Shown: positions 49,585-61,072 of the stretch, one piece after another
Layout: each line of letters starts with the position of its first letter
Position numbering within the stretch: position 1 is the stretch's first letter
Source: Novosphingobium aureum
GTDB taxonomy: Bacteria; Pseudomonadota; Alphaproteobacteria; Sphingomonadales; Sphingomonadaceae
Assembly: GCF_015865035.1 (NCBI RefSeq)
Contig: NZ_JADZGI010000001.1
Location: forward strand, 1,488,001 to 1,552,000
DNA length: 64,000 nucleotides
Reading direction: 5' to 3'
Notes under the pieces: generated by a model
Told to the model about the DNA's origin: nothing
The model's input: only the letters and a program-made list of their open reading frames with translations
The model's database searches: none
Program-made: the position numbers and the translations under genes

Positions 49585-49917
49585 ATGCAAAGCTCGATTC
49601 TCAACCAGCTGGCCGCTGCGACGGCGGATGCTCCGCCGGCCTGGATCCAGTACCTGCCCTTCGTGGCGATGGCGCTGATCTTCTGGTTCCTGATCCTGCG
49701 TCCGCAGATGAAGCAGCAGAAGGAGCACCGCTCCAAGCTCGAATCGATCAAGAAGAACGACGAGGTCCTCACCGGCGGCGGTTTCGTGGGCAAGGTCGTC
49801 AAGGTCGACGAGAACTACGTCGACGTCGAAATCGCCAAGGGCATTGTCGTCAAGGCGGTCAAGTCCACGATTTCGGACGTCATTCCTCCCGCGGGCCACA
49901 AGCCGGCCAACGACTGA
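49585..49917 (+). CDS. yajC: Preprotein translocase subunit YajC
   Basis: 110 residues. One membrane helix (YLPFVAMALIFWFLILRPQM, about 22-42) followed by KQQKEHRSKLESIKKNDEVL and TGGGFVGKVVKVDENYVDVE, the family signature. Sits 121 bp before secD, forming the standard yajC-secD-secF order, and stabilises the SecDF part of the protein export channel. Confidence 0.95.
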   Translation: MQSSILNQLAAATADAPPAWIQYLPFVAMALIFWFLILRPQMKQQKEHRSKLESIKKNDEVLTGGGFVGKVVKVDENYVDVEIAKGIVVKAVKSTISDVIPPAGHKPAND

Positions 49918-50038
49918 TCACATGGGCCTGGCCTCTCGCGCCGCGTGCCGACTTCGGCAGTGGGGCAGGGGCTGGGCCGTGTAGTTTCCTGGGGCCTCGC
50001 GCATTGCGCCGGGCCCTATCGGAGTAAAGCACAAGGCA

Positions 50039-51649
50039 ATGCTTGATTTTCCCACCTGGAAGAAGGCCTGGTTCTGGGCCGTCGCGCTGGTTACTGCGGC
50101 GCTGGCGCTGCCTTCGCTGTTTTCGCTCGCGAACCTGCCCTGGCCTTCGGTACTGCCAAACGCGCAGGTCAGCCTCGGTCTCGACCTCGCCGGCGGTAGC
50201 CACATCCTGCTCGAGGCCGACCAGAGCCAGGTCGCCAGCCAGCGCATCGAGAACATGGAAGAGACCGTGCGCGCCCGCTTCCGGCAGGCCAGCCCGGCAA
50301 TCGCCATCGGCGACATCTCGCGTTCGGGCGGGCAGCTCTCGTTCATGCTCAAGGACCCTTCGCAGGTCGATGCCGCACGCGAGGAAATCCTGCCGCTGAC
50401 CACCGGCGCAGGCCTCACCGGCCAGCGTGACTGGGACATCCGCGTCGAGGACGGCAGTCGCTTCGTGCTGACGCCGACGCAGGAAGGCCTCGAGGTCGCG
50501 GTCTCGAATGCGATGGATTCTGCAATCGAGGTCGTGCGCAAGCGCATCGATGCGCTCGGCACGCGCGAGCCGACCATCATCCGCCAGGGCGAGGACCGCA
50601 TCGTCGTCCAGGTTCCTGGGCTCGACGATCCCGCAGCGCTCAAGGCGCTCATTGGCCAGACCGCGAAGCTCGAGTTCAAGCTCGTCGACGAGACGGCTGC
50701 GCCCAACGACGTTCAGCAGGGCATCGCGCCTCCGGGCGACGAGATCGTGCCTTATGCCGATCCGGCTTCGGCTCCGGGCGGCGTCCCCGCGATCGCGGTC
50801 AAGCGACTGGGCGGCATCAAGGGTGACGACCTCACCGATGCCAAGCAGTCGTTCGAGCAGCAGACCAATCGCCCGGTCGTCTCGATCACCTTCAACCAGC
50901 AGGGCGGCGCCAAGTTTGCCCAGCTGACCAGCGAGAACGTCAACAAGCGCTTTGCCATCATTCTCGATGGCAAGGTGCTCTCGGCCCCCAGCATCAACGA
51001 GCCGATTCTGGGCGGCAGCGCCCAGATCTCGGGCAGCTTCACCGTGCAGTCGGCGACCCAGCTCGCGATTGCGCTGCGCTCGGGCGCGCTTCCGGTAGAC
51101 CTGACTGTCGTCGAGGAGCGTACCGTCGGTCCCGACCTCGGCGCCGACTCGATCCGCAAGGGCCTCATCGCGATGGGCATCGGCTCGTTGCTGGTGATCG
51201 CGCTGATGGTCGGTAGCTATGGCCGTTTCGGTCTCTATGCGACCGCGGCGCTGGTCATCAACGTGCTCATGATCTTGGGCATCATGGCGCAGGTCGGCAC
51301 CACGCTGACCTTGCCGGGTATCGCCGGCTTCGTGCTCACCATCGGTGCGGCGGTCGATGCCAACGTGCTGATCTACGAGCGTATCCGCGAGGAGCGAAAG
51401 CGCGGTCGGCGGGTCATCACCGCGGTCGAGAACGGCTACAAGGAGGCGAGCCGCGCCATCTATGACGCGAACATCACCAACTTCATTGCTGGTGCGCTGC
51501 TGTTCGCCTTCGGTTCGGGCCCGGTCCGCGGTTTCGCGGTCGTCCTGATCATCGGCCTGTTCACCAGCGTCTTCACCGGCGTCGCGATGACCCGCATGTG
51601 GGTGGCCGGCTGGCTGCGCCGCGCACGTCCCAGCGACCTGAACATCTGA
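50039..51649 (+). CDS. secD: Protein translocase subunit SecD
   Basis: 536 residues. N-terminal membrane segment then LGLDLAGGSHILLEAD, periplasmic P1 domain (MDSAIEVVRKRIDALGTREP, GGAKFAQLTSENVNKRFAII, SGSFTVQSATQLAIALRSGA) and the six-helix C-terminal part (LTIGAAVDANVLIYERIREE, GPVRGFAVVLIIGLFTSVFT). Uses proton-motive force to complete export. Followed by secF after 11 bp. Confidence 0.97.
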   Translation: MLDFPTWKKAWFWAVALVTAALALPSLFSLANLPWPSVLPNAQVSLGLDLAGGSHILLEADQSQVASQRIENMEETVRARFRQASPAIAIGDISRSGGQLSFMLKDPSQVDAAREEILPLTTGAGLTGQRDWDIRVEDGSRFVLTPTQEGLEVAVSNAMDSAIEVVRKRIDALGTREPTIIRQGEDRIVVQVPGLDDPAALKALIGQTAKLEFKLVDETAAPNDVQQGIAPPGDEIVPYADPASAPGGVPAIAVKRLGGIKGDDLTDAKQSFEQQTNRPVVSITFNQQGGAKFAQLTSENVNKRFAIILDGKVLSAPSINEPILGGSAQISGSFTVQSATQLAIALRSGALPVDLTVVEERTVGPDLGADSIRKGLIAMGIGSLLVIALMVGSYGRFGLYATAALVINVLMILGIMAQVGTTLTLPGIAGFVLTIGAAVDANVLIYERIREERKRGRRVITAVENGYKEASRAIYDANITNFIAGALLFAFGSGPVRGFAVVLIIGLFTSVFTGVAMTRMWVAGWLRRARPSDLNI

Positions 51650-51660
51650 AGGCTGATCCC

Positions 51661-52650
51661 ATGCGCCTCATCAAACTCGTACCCGACAACACCAACATCA
51701 AGTTCCTGCGCTGGCGGGTCCCGTTCTACATCGTCAGCGTCCTGCTGATCGTTGCGAGCTGGGGCCTGGTGGTGACCAAGGGGCTCAACTATGGTGTCGA
51801 CTTCGCCGGTGGCCAGGAAATCCAGGCTACCTTCGAGAAGCACCCCGAGGCCCCCATCGCGGACTTGCGCGAGGTGGTCGGCAAGCTTGGCTACGGCGAC
51901 CCGGTGATCCAGCGCTTCGGCGCGGCCAACGAGGTCTCGATCCGCACCAAGCTGCCCGAATCGGCAGAAGGCAACCCCGGCGCAGCCGAGGCCATCTCGA
52001 AGAAGATCGTCGGTGCCATCCGCACCACCTATCCCGACGTGCGCATCGACGGTGTGAGCACGGTCTCGGGCAAGGTCTCGGGTGAATTCCGCGAAATGGC
52101 GATCTGGGCGCTAGGCGCGGCGATGCTCGCGATCTCGCTCTATATCTGGGTTCGCTTCGAGTGGCAGTTCGGCGTGGGCGCGCTCTTCGCGCTGTTCCAC
52201 GACGTTTCGCTGACCTTGGGCATGTTCGCGCTGTTCCAGATGGAATTCAGCCTGCAGATCATCGCCGCGATCCTCGCCATCATCGGCTACTCGCTTAACG
52301 ACACCATTGTCGTCTACGACCGTATCCGCGAGGACCTGAAGAAGTATCGCAAGATGCCGCTGCCCGAGCTGCTCGACATGTCGGTCAACGAGACGCTCGC
52401 GCGTACGGTGATGACCTCGGCGACGCTGTTGGTCGCGCTGATCCCGCTGCTGCTGTTCGGCCCGGAGAGCCTCTTCGGCCTCGTCGCGGCGATCACTGTG
52501 GGCATCTTCGTTGGTACCTATAGCTCGATCTACATGGCCGCCCCGATCCTGATCTGGCTGGGCGTGAGCGGCGACAGCTTCGTGCCCGGCGAATCGGAGA
52601 TCGACCGTCAGGAGCGCATGGCGCGCGAGCGCGGCTCCGCGCGTAGCTGA
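51661..52650 (+). CDS. secF: Protein translocase subunit SecF
   Basis: 329 residues from the ATG at 51661; the longer frame overlaps secD. VDFAGGQEIQATFEKHPEAP, VSGEFREMAIWALGAAMLAI, IIAAILAIIGYSLNDTIVVY and LVAAITVGIFVGTYSSIYMA are the SecF motifs. Works with SecD. A strong terminator follows. Confidence 0.97.
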   Translation: MRLIKLVPDNTNIKFLRWRVPFYIVSVLLIVASWGLVVTKGLNYGVDFAGGQEIQATFEKHPEAPIADLREVVGKLGYGDPVIQRFGAANEVSIRTKLPESAEGNPGAAEAISKKIVGAIRTTYPDVRIDGVSTVSGKVSGEFREMAIWALGAAMLAISLYIWVRFEWQFGVGALFALFHDVSLTLGMFALFQMEFSLQIIAAILAIIGYSLNDTIVVYDRIREDLKKYRKMPLPELLDMSVNETLARTVMTSATLLVALIPLLLFGPESLFGLVAAITVGIFVGTYSSIYMAAPILIWLGVSGDSFVPGESEIDRQERMARERGSARS

Positions 52651-52692
52651 CAGGCACAGGGCCCGCGTTCCTGCGGAACCTGGCCAGCCAAA

Positions 52693-52731
52693 GAGAAAGG
52701 GCGCCGGAGATTACCTCCGGCGCCCTTTCTC
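52693..52731. terminator. Bidirectional terminator between secF and glycosyltransferase
   Basis: Almost perfect 16-bp stem GAGAAAGGGCGCCGGA/TCCGGCGCCCTTTCTC with a short loop GATTACC. The A-rich and T-rich ends allow termination from both sides, matching the convergent genes. Confidence 0.88.
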
Positions 52732-52752
52732 GTTTGCAGGCTGCTGCTTGTC

Positions 52753-53961
52753 TCAGCTTCCGGTATGGACCGGCTCGCCGTCGAGCACGGCACGCCAGAA
52801 GTGGACGAGGTTCTCCGCGTTGACGCCCCAGCTGAAGCGGCTGACGTGCTCGGCGACTTCGGCCTGGCTGGGCGGATCGGCGAGGATGTCGGTGACCGCA
52901 GCCGCGATCGCCTCGGGGGTGCGCTCGACGATGCGCCCCGCGCTCGGGTCCTTCACGATCTCGCGTGCACCGCCGATGTCGGGAATGACGATAGGCGTGC
53001 CGCAGGCCAGTCCCTCGATCCACACATTGGCCAGGCCCTCGCTGGCAGAGGGCAGGACCATCACGTCGGCTGCACAAAGGACCTGCGGCAGCATCTCGTG
53101 ATCGACCTGTCCGAGGAAATGCACCCTGTCGAGGATGCCCAGAACCTTGGCCTCGGCGCGTAGCCGCATCTCGTCCTCCCCCGCACCCGCCAGTGCAAGG
53201 CGCGCGTCGGGAAGGTGGATCAGCGCCTCGAGCACCAGCCCCTGTCCCTTGCGCGGGATGAGCGCGCCCGGGGTGACGATGAGTGGGCCCTTGGTCCAGA
53301 TGCCGAGCGTCGGGATCGCCGAGACGAGCGCGCGCGCAGCGCCGCGTTCGGTCGGGTGGAACCGCTCCCGGTCGAGGCCGGTGTAGTGCACCGCGATCTT
53401 GTCGGCGGGCATGCCGAGCGCGAGCATGTCCTCGCGCAGGGCCTTGCTGACGGTGAGCAGGCCCGATGCCTGCTCGGCGGCCTGCTGCATCTGTTCGAGC
53501 GCATCCGGTCGGCGCCCCCAGTAATGCACGTCCGCTCCGCGCGACTTGACCGTCATCGGCAGCCCCAGTTCGCGCGCGATGATCGCGGCGACGGGGCCAT
53601 CGGGAAAGAAGAACTGCGCATCGACCAGATCGAAGGGCTTTTCGGCATGAAGCCGTCGAACCAGCGGCAACACGGCCTTGGCGATGCGCGCAGGGTTCGA
53701 ATCGCCGCCGATCATCGGGATCGTGGTGAAGCGCGGGTAGTGGGTCCGGATGCCGGCCACGTCGCTGATGTCCTCGACCTTCGCGAGGCTCGCGTAAGGC
53801 TCGCGAAGCGAGAGCGGCCAGGGCGGAATGCCGAGCGGGCTGATCATCGTCAGGTCGACATCGCCGCGCGCGGCCACCGCGCGCATCTGGTTGCTGACGA
53901 ACTTTCCGAAGCCGGGCTTGACCGGATTGGGGAACAGCGTGGCTATCGAGACAATACGCAT
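52753..53961 (-). CDS. Glycosyltransferase family 4 (GT-B fold)
   Basis: 402 residues. N-terminal GT-B half: RIVSIATLFPNPVKPGFGKF, VDAQFFFPDGPVAAIIAREL and GADVHYWG. C-terminal half has VTPGALIPRKGQGLVLEALI (donor side), VMVLPSASEGLANVWIEGLA with the E-x7-E pair and CGTPIVIPDIGGAREIV. Transfers a sugar in a surface polysaccharide or lipid; substrate unknown. Single gene opposite secF. Confidence 0.88.
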   Translation of the reverse strand: MRIVSIATLFPNPVKPGFGKFVSNQMRAVAARGDVDLTMISPLGIPPWPLSLREPYASLAKVEDISDVAGIRTHYPRFTTIPMIGGDSNPARIAKAVLPLVRRLHAEKPFDLVDAQFFFPDGPVAAIIARELGLPMTVKSRGADVHYWGRRPDALEQMQQAAEQASGLLTVSKALREDMLALGMPADKIAVHYTGLDRERFHPTERGAARALVSAIPTLGIWTKGPLIVTPGALIPRKGQGLVLEALIHLPDARLALAGAGEDEMRLRAEAKVLGILDRVHFLGQVDHEMLPQVLCAADVMVLPSASEGLANVWIEGLACGTPIVIPDIGGAREIVKDPSAGRIVERTPEAIAAAVTDILADPPSQAEVAEHVSRFSWGVNAENLVHFWRAVLDGEPVHTGS

Positions 53962-54191
53962 CGCTTGGATAATGGACCTCGGCGGTTAGAGTTTCCTGAC
54001 GAGAGATGTGAAATCCCTCGTCCGGCCTGCTGGCGAAGCCATGCGCTGGCCTTGCGGTCTGCATCGCAATGGCCCGTGCCTCAAGGCGAAATACTCCGTT
54101 TGCGCAGGCCTTTGCCCCTTGCTGCATTGCCAGCCAGCCGTCAGCAATAGGACAGGAGCGGTCCGACGGGCCGGCAGGAGGAGAGAATCAG

Positions 54192-56015
54192 ATGAAGCGA
54201 CGCGATTTCATGACGGGGACGGGGACCGCCCTTGCTCTGGGGGCCTCGGGCTTTGTTCCCGGGTTCGCCGCAGCGCAGGATGGCAACGCGGCCGACGAGA
54301 CTTTCACGAAGATGCTTGATGGCATCTTCTACGAGCAGCTCACGCTGTCGCCTGAATTCGCGACGATGCTGGGTCTCGACAGCGGCGAGCGGGCAGGGCT
54401 CAAGTCGCAGTTGTCCGATAGAAGCGCAAAGGGGCGTGAGGAAGGACTGGAGTCCAACCGTGCCGCACTCGCCAAGGTCGAGGCATTCGATCCCGCGCTG
54501 CTCAGCCCGGCAGGCAAGCGCAATCGCGAACTGGCACTGTACCAGTTGCGCCAGGGAACCGTCGCGCCCGCGCAGTTCGAGCTCGACAGCGCACAGATGC
54601 CTTATCGCGTGACGCAGATGAGCGGCGCCTACTTCAGCGTTCCCGACTTTCTCAATTCGCAGCACACGGTCACGACCAAGGCGGACGCGCAGGCCTATCT
54701 GGCGCGCCTCTCCGAATTCGCGGTGGCGCTCGACCAGGATACCCAGGTTCAGCAGGACCTTGCGACGCGGGGCATCGTAGCGCCGGGCTGGTCGCTCGAT
54801 CTCGCGTTGGCACAGATGGCCAAGCTGCGTGCATCGGCGCCGCTGGAGAGCGGTATGGTCCGCTCGTTGGCAAGCCGGGCGCAGCAGGCAGGGATCGCCG
54901 GAGACTGGGCGGCGAAGGCAGCCAGGATCGTCGAGAAGGCGGTCTATCCTGCGCTCGATCGGCAGATGAAGCTGATCGAGGCGCAGCGTGCGACCACGCC
55001 TGCAGGCGATGGTGCATGGCGCTTCCCGAAGGGCGACGAGGTCTATGCCGAGGCGCTCAAGGAAGCGACCACGACCGACTACAGCCCCGAGGAAATCCAC
55101 AAGATCGGGCTCGAGCAGGTTGCCGACCTCGAGGCGCGTCTCGACACGGTACTCGAGAAGGCCGGGCTCACCCAGGGCACGGTCGGGCAGCGTCTCGCCG
55201 AACTCAACGCGCGGGCCGACCAGCTCTATCCCAATACCGACGAAGGGCGCGAGGCGCTGATCACCTCGCTCAACGAGGGGCTGCGCGCGATGTACGCGAA
55301 GTTGCCGCAGGCCTTCTCGAACGTACCGCAGGACCCGATCGAGATCCGGCGCGTGCCGCCCGAGATCCAGGACGGAGCCTCTAACGGCTACTATTCGCCC
55401 GCTGCGCTCGATGGCTCGCGCGACGCGATCTACTGGATCAACCTCAAGGACACGGCCGACTGGCCCAAGTACTCGCTGCCATCGTTGACCTACCACGAAG
55501 GCGTGCCCGGGCATCATCTCCAGCAAGGCTACTCGCAGGCTGGCGGCGACCTGCCGCTGATGCTCGCCAACAACTTCATCTCGTCCTACGCCGAGGGCTG
55601 GGCGCTCTATGCCGAGCAGCTCTCGGACGAACTGGGTGGCTACAACGGGGTGGAGGCTGCCGGATACCTGCAGAGCTTCCTGTTCCGCGCGGTACGCCTC
55701 GTCGTTGATACGGGTATTCACCACTACCAGTGGAGCCGCGAGAAGGCGACCGATTACATGGTCGAGACGGTCGGCTTCGCTCGCCCGCGCTCACAGCGCG
55801 AGATCGAGCGCTACTGTGTGCTGATCGGGCAGGCCTGCTCGTACAAGATGGGCCACATCATCTGGACCAAGACCCGCGCCAAGGCGCAGGGCGTGCTGGG
55901 CGACAAGTTCAGCCTGCCCTGGTTCCACGAGATCCTGACCGAGGGCGTCATGCCGCTCACCATGCTCGAAAAGCGCGTCGACGAGCGCATCGCGGCGCGC
56001 ATGAACGGGCGCTAG
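54192..56015 (+). CDS. Tat-exported DUF885 protein (metallopeptidase-like)
   Basis: 607 residues from the ATG at 54192 (AGGAGGAGAG upstream); the earlier ATG is spurious. A twin-arginine signal MKRRDFMTGTGTALALGASG ends near residue 33 (AAAQ). DUF885 features: TYHEGVPGHHLQQGYSQ near 440 (zinc ligands H-E-x4-H-H), SSYAEGWALYAEQLSDELG and GQACSYKMGHIIWTKTRAKA. Probably a periplasmic peptidase of unknown substrate. Converges with the ABC-F gene. Confidence 0.9.
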   Translation: MKRRDFMTGTGTALALGASGFVPGFAAAQDGNAADETFTKMLDGIFYEQLTLSPEFATMLGLDSGERAGLKSQLSDRSAKGREEGLESNRAALAKVEAFDPALLSPAGKRNRELALYQLRQGTVAPAQFELDSAQMPYRVTQMSGAYFSVPDFLNSQHTVTTKADAQAYLARLSEFAVALDQDTQVQQDLATRGIVAPGWSLDLALAQMAKLRASAPLESGMVRSLASRAQQAGIAGDWAAKAARIVEKAVYPALDRQMKLIEAQRATTPAGDGAWRFPKGDEVYAEALKEATTTDYSPEEIHKIGLEQVADLEARLDTVLEKAGLTQGTVGQRLAELNARADQLYPNTDEGREALITSLNEGLRAMYAKLPQAFSNVPQDPIEIRRVPPEIQDGASNGYYSPAALDGSRDAIYWINLKDTADWPKYSLPSLTYHEGVPGHHLQQGYSQAGGDLPLMLANNFISSYAEGWALYAEQLSDELGGYNGVEAAGYLQSFLFRAVRLVVDTGIHHYQWSREKATDYMVETVGFARPRSQREIERYCVLIGQACSYKMGHIIWTKTRAKAQGVLGDKFSLPWFHEILTEGVMPLTMLEKRVDERIAARMNGR

Positions 56016-56066
56016 GGGAGTGGCGCGGTATCTTGCGGCTTTGCCGCAGGTGTCGCGCCGCGCTTC

Positions 56067-57863
<1,797 letters not shown>

Positions 57864-58014
57864 GGCGCGCGCAGTACAGGGGCAGGGGTGGTGCTGGCAA
57901 GCGGACTTGTCGAGGCGTCCGCATCTGCCGGGGACCGGTATTTTTCGCCGGGCTGCTGGTTGAAAAGGTATTCAGGACTTGTTCAATGCGCGAGGCTTAG
58001 GCACCCAGACCGTG

Positions 58015-58362
58015 ATGAGATACTTCCCCATGCCCGCTTTCGTATCCCGTTCGCTTCTCGCCGGGGCGCTTGGCGCCCTCGTGCTCGGGGGCGTGTGCGT
58101 ATCCATGCCGACGAAGAGCGTGCATGCTGAGGAGCAAGGCGGCGAGCAGGGGCAGGCGCGCAAGGCACGCAAGGCCGGCAACATCCTCTCGATTCGCCAG
58201 ATCGAACAGATCGTGCTGCCGCGCATGTCGGGCATGCAGTACCTTGGCCCCGAATACGATCCGGCCGCGATGGCCTATCGCCTCAAGTTCATCGACGACG
58301 GCAAGGTCTACTTCGTCGACGTCGATGCGCGGACCGGCCGCATCATCGGTCAGTCGCGCTAG
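58015..58362 (+). CDS. Periplasmic PepSY-like protein
   Basis: 115 residues from the ATG at 58015 (or 58030). Signal peptide (SRSLLAGALGALVLGGVCVS). The C-terminal region LSIRQIEQIVLPRMSGMQYL then LKFIDDGKVYFVDVDARTGR is the PepSY pattern. It lies 144 bp before the response regulator; PepSY proteins often modulate neighbouring two-component systems, suggested here by position only. Confidence 0.72.
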   Translation: MRYFPMPAFVSRSLLAGALGALVLGGVCVSMPTKSVHAEEQGGEQGQARKARKAGNILSIRQIEQIVLPRMSGMQYLGPEYDPAAMAYRLKFIDDGKVYFVDVDARTGRIIGQSR

Positions 58363-58505
58363 GCCTGACCGCGGTAGACGAAGGCGCGAAGCTGCGGCAT
58401 TTCGAAGCGCCTGCGTATAGCCTGCGGGAACCCGTCACGATCCCGCTCGCTTGACGGTTCAGGGCAATGCCCCCATTTCGGACGGGAACAAAGGGAGGAC
58501 TTCAA

Positions 58506-59183
58506 TTGCGCATCCTGATCGTCGAGGATGAACCCACGCTCGGCAACCAGCTCAAGTCGACGCTCGAACAGACCGGCTATGCCGTCGATCTCTCGACCGA
58601 CGGCGAGGACGGGCATTTCCTCGGCTCGACCGAAGACTACGATGCTGTGATCCTCGATCTCGGCCTTCCCGAGATCGACGGGCTGACCGTGCTCGGTATG
58701 TGGCGGCGCGAAGGGCGCAATTTCCCCGTTCTGGTGCTGACCGCGCGCGATTCGTGGTCGGACAAGGTCGCCGGCCTCGATGCAGGCGCCGACGATTACC
58801 TTGCCAAGCCGTTCCAGACCGAGGAGCTGATCGCCCGCCTGCGCGCCCTGATCCGCCGCGCCTCGGGTAATACTTCGAGCGAACTGACCGCAGGCGATGT
58901 CCGCCTCGACACGCGCTCGGGCCGTGTCACGCTGGCGGGCGAGCCGGTCAAGCTGACCGCGCAGGAATACAAGCTGCTGTCCTACCTGATGCACCACAAG
59001 GGCAAGGTCGTCAGCCGCACCGAACTCATCGAGCATATCTACGACCAGGATTTCGACCGCGATTCCAACACGATCGAGGTCTTCGTAACGCGTATCCGCA
59101 AGAAGCTTGGTGCCGACGTGATCACCACCATCCGTGGTCTGGGCTACAGTCTCGACGATCCTGCCGGTCCGCCGCGGACCTGA
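58506..59183 (+). CDS. OmpR/PhoP-type response regulator
   Basis: 225 residues from the TTG at 58506, which has GGGAGG 7 nt upstream; the ATG at 58467 has none and gives a non-receiver extension. Receiver: RILIVEDEPTLGNQLKSTLE, phosphorylation Asp in VILDLGLPEIDG (Asp51), ADDYLAKPFQTEELIARLRA. C-terminal winged helix: VKLTAQEYKLLSYLMHHKGK then FVTRIRKKLGADVITTIRGL. Pairs with the sensor kinase 27 bp downstream. Confidence 0.95.
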   Translation: MRILIVEDEPTLGNQLKSTLEQTGYAVDLSTDGEDGHFLGSTEDYDAVILDLGLPEIDGLTVLGMWRREGRNFPVLVLTARDSWSDKVAGLDAGADDYLAKPFQTEELIARLRALIRRASGNTSSELTAGDVRLDTRSGRVTLAGEPVKLTAQEYKLLSYLMHHKGKVVSRTELIEHIYDQDFDRDSNTIEVFVTRIRKKLGADVITTIRGLGYSLDDPAGPPRT

Positions 59184-59210
59184 TCCGGCGCGCGCTAGCG
59201 GACACGGCGG

Positions 59211-60611
59211 GTGATAGGACGCAGGAAGGCGGCCGGTCAGGCGGCGGGCGGCAATACCGGCTCGCTGGCGCGGCGCATGATGCTGATCGCGGCGGGCTGG
59301 ATATTCGTCCTGCTGCTGCTGGGCGGCGTCGCGCTCGACCGCACGCTGACCGGCCTCGTCACGCGAAGCTTCGACGAGCAGTTGGGCTACATGCTTACCG
59401 CGATGATCGGCTCGGCCGAGATCGGCGTCGATGGCGAGGTCTATTTCAATCGCCCGCTTGGCGACCAGCGCTTCCTCGAACCCAATTCCGGTTTGTACTG
59501 GCAGATTCGTGCACGCGGGCACGAAGATTTTCCATCGCGTTCGCTGTGGGACCGCAGTCTCGACGTACCCGATGATCATTTCGACGCGCAGCCGCACGTC
59601 TACGATTCGAATCAGTTCGCGGGCGAACCGCTGCGCGTGCTCGAACGCTCGATAATCCTGCCGGGCAGCGACACCCAGTGGATGTTCACCGTCGCGGCCA
59701 GTCGCGTCGAGCTCGACGAGCAGATCAAGATGTTCCGCTCTATCCTCGTCTACAGCTTCGTAGCGCTGGGTTTCGGGCTCCTGGTCATGGCGGGATTGCA
59801 GACCTGGTATGGCCTGTTCCCGCTGCGCCATGTGCGCCGGGCAATCCAGAAATTGCGCACGACCGGTGCTGCGCGCGTCACCGATCCGCTGCCGCAGGAA
59901 GTCGAGCCGTTGGTGGCCGAACTCAACGCCCTGCTTTCCCATACCGAGCGGCAGGCCGAGGAAGCGCGCACCCATGCAGGCAATCTCGCCCATGCGCTGA
60001 AGACGCCGCTGACAGTGATCATGAACGCGGCAACGGCCAAGTCCGGCGACCTCGATACGACGGTGATCCGCGAGGCGGCCAACATGCGTCGTCACGTCGA
60101 CCACCACCTTGCGCGCGCGCGCGCGGTCGGACGGCGGGCGGCGGGCATGTCGCGCGCAGAAGTGTGGCCAAGTCTCGAGGCAGTGTTCCGCGCGGTCGAG
60201 CGCCTTTATGACGCGACCCGCTTCGATTTCGACGGCAACCGCGATGCCGTGGTCGCGATCGAGAAACAGGATCTCGAGGAACTGCTCGGCAACCTGATCG
60301 AGAACGCGGCCAAGTACGGGGGCGGCAGTGTCTTCGTGACGGTCGATGCTGTCCGTCCCGAAGAGCGCGACGCGCGCTTTTGCGAGATTTGGATCGAGGA
60401 CGACGGCATGGGCATTCCCGAAGACGAGCGCATCCGCATCTTCGATCGCGGCGCGCGGCTCGATACCGGCAAGCCGGGCACGGGTCTCGGTCTCGCCATC
60501 GTGCGCGATGTCGTCGAGATTTATGGAGGCACCGTCGAGCTCGACGAGAGCGAGGATCTGGGGGGGCTGCTCGTCAAGCTGCGCCTTCCACGGGCCGCTG
60601 CTCTTGTCTGA
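59211..60611 (+). CDS. PhoQ-like sensor histidine kinase
   Basis: 466 residues from the GTG at 59211. Two membrane helices (about 22-42 and 176-196) flank a sensory domain (about 45-172) with PLGDQRFLEPNSGLYWQIRA. HAMP-like linker, H-box GNLAHALKTPLTVIMN (His261), N-box LEELLGNLIENAAKYGG and G-box GTGLGLAIVRDVVEIYGGT. Full-length, phosphorylates the regulator upstream. Confidence 0.94.
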   Translation: MIGRRKAAGQAAGGNTGSLARRMMLIAAGWIFVLLLLGGVALDRTLTGLVTRSFDEQLGYMLTAMIGSAEIGVDGEVYFNRPLGDQRFLEPNSGLYWQIRARGHEDFPSRSLWDRSLDVPDDHFDAQPHVYDSNQFAGEPLRVLERSIILPGSDTQWMFTVAASRVELDEQIKMFRSILVYSFVALGFGLLVMAGLQTWYGLFPLRHVRRAIQKLRTTGAARVTDPLPQEVEPLVAELNALLSHTERQAEEARTHAGNLAHALKTPLTVIMNAATAKSGDLDTTVIREAANMRRHVDHHLARARAVGRRAAGMSRAEVWPSLEAVFRAVERLYDATRFDFDGNRDAVVAIEKQDLEELLGNLIENAAKYGGGSVFVTVDAVRPEERDARFCEIWIEDDGMGIPEDERIRIFDRGARLDTGKPGTGLGLAIVRDVVEIYGGTVELDESEDLGGLLVKLRLPRAAALV

Positions 60612-60753
60612 TAGCGAGGCTCGGGTTCGCCTGATCCGTTAGCGTCTGGGCAGGGAAGTTTTGGTGGAGCGTGCCCGCTAGGCGGTTGCGGGCTGCGCGC
60701 GAGTGCCTATGTGGACCATTCGCAAGCGATCAAAACCGATACGGAACCCAGTC

Positions 60754-60957
60754 ATGAACGAAGAGATCACCCTCAAGCTGACCACCGATGAAGTCGCGAT
60801 TATCGTCGATGCCCTCGAGGTCGATCTCGAAGGCTATCTCGAGTCGGCGAAGGAAGCGCGTGGCAACGGCAATCGTGCCGACGTCGAGACTTTCACCGAG
60901 GCCGCAACTCGCATCCAGACCTTGATGACCAAGCTGCAGCCGCACGTAGACGATTGA
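60754..60957 (+). CDS. Small conserved-type hypothetical protein
   Basis: 67 residues from the ATG at 60754; a frame extends 17 codons upstream but with implausible residues. Two helices visible (TTDEVAIIVDALEVDLEGYL, RADVETFTEAATRIQTLMTK). No domain known. Stands alone between the kinase and chorismate mutase genes. Confidence 0.6.
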   Translation: MNEEITLKLTTDEVAIIVDALEVDLEGYLESAKEARGNGNRADVETFTEAATRIQTLMTKLQPHVDD

Positions 60958-61072
60958 GTCTCGTAGGCTTGGGCAGGGCTGCCCCTTGTAGCGGCCCTGC
61001 CTCAGGCGCTCTGCTCCTGTCGCGGCTGTTTGGCCGTGCTGCGCGGAAGTTGCGCGCCGAAGCGCAGGCTGC

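Noticed and set aside
52493..54127. 544-codon minus-strand frame
   Set aside because: Same strand as the glycosyltransferase but in another frame; Arg/Pro-rich and no family motif.
54141..55724. 527-codon minus-strand frame
   Set aside because: Antisense to the DUF885 gene with its zinc motif.
58359..60107. 582-codon minus-strand frame
   Set aside because: Antisense to the two-component genes, which carry all catalytic motifs.
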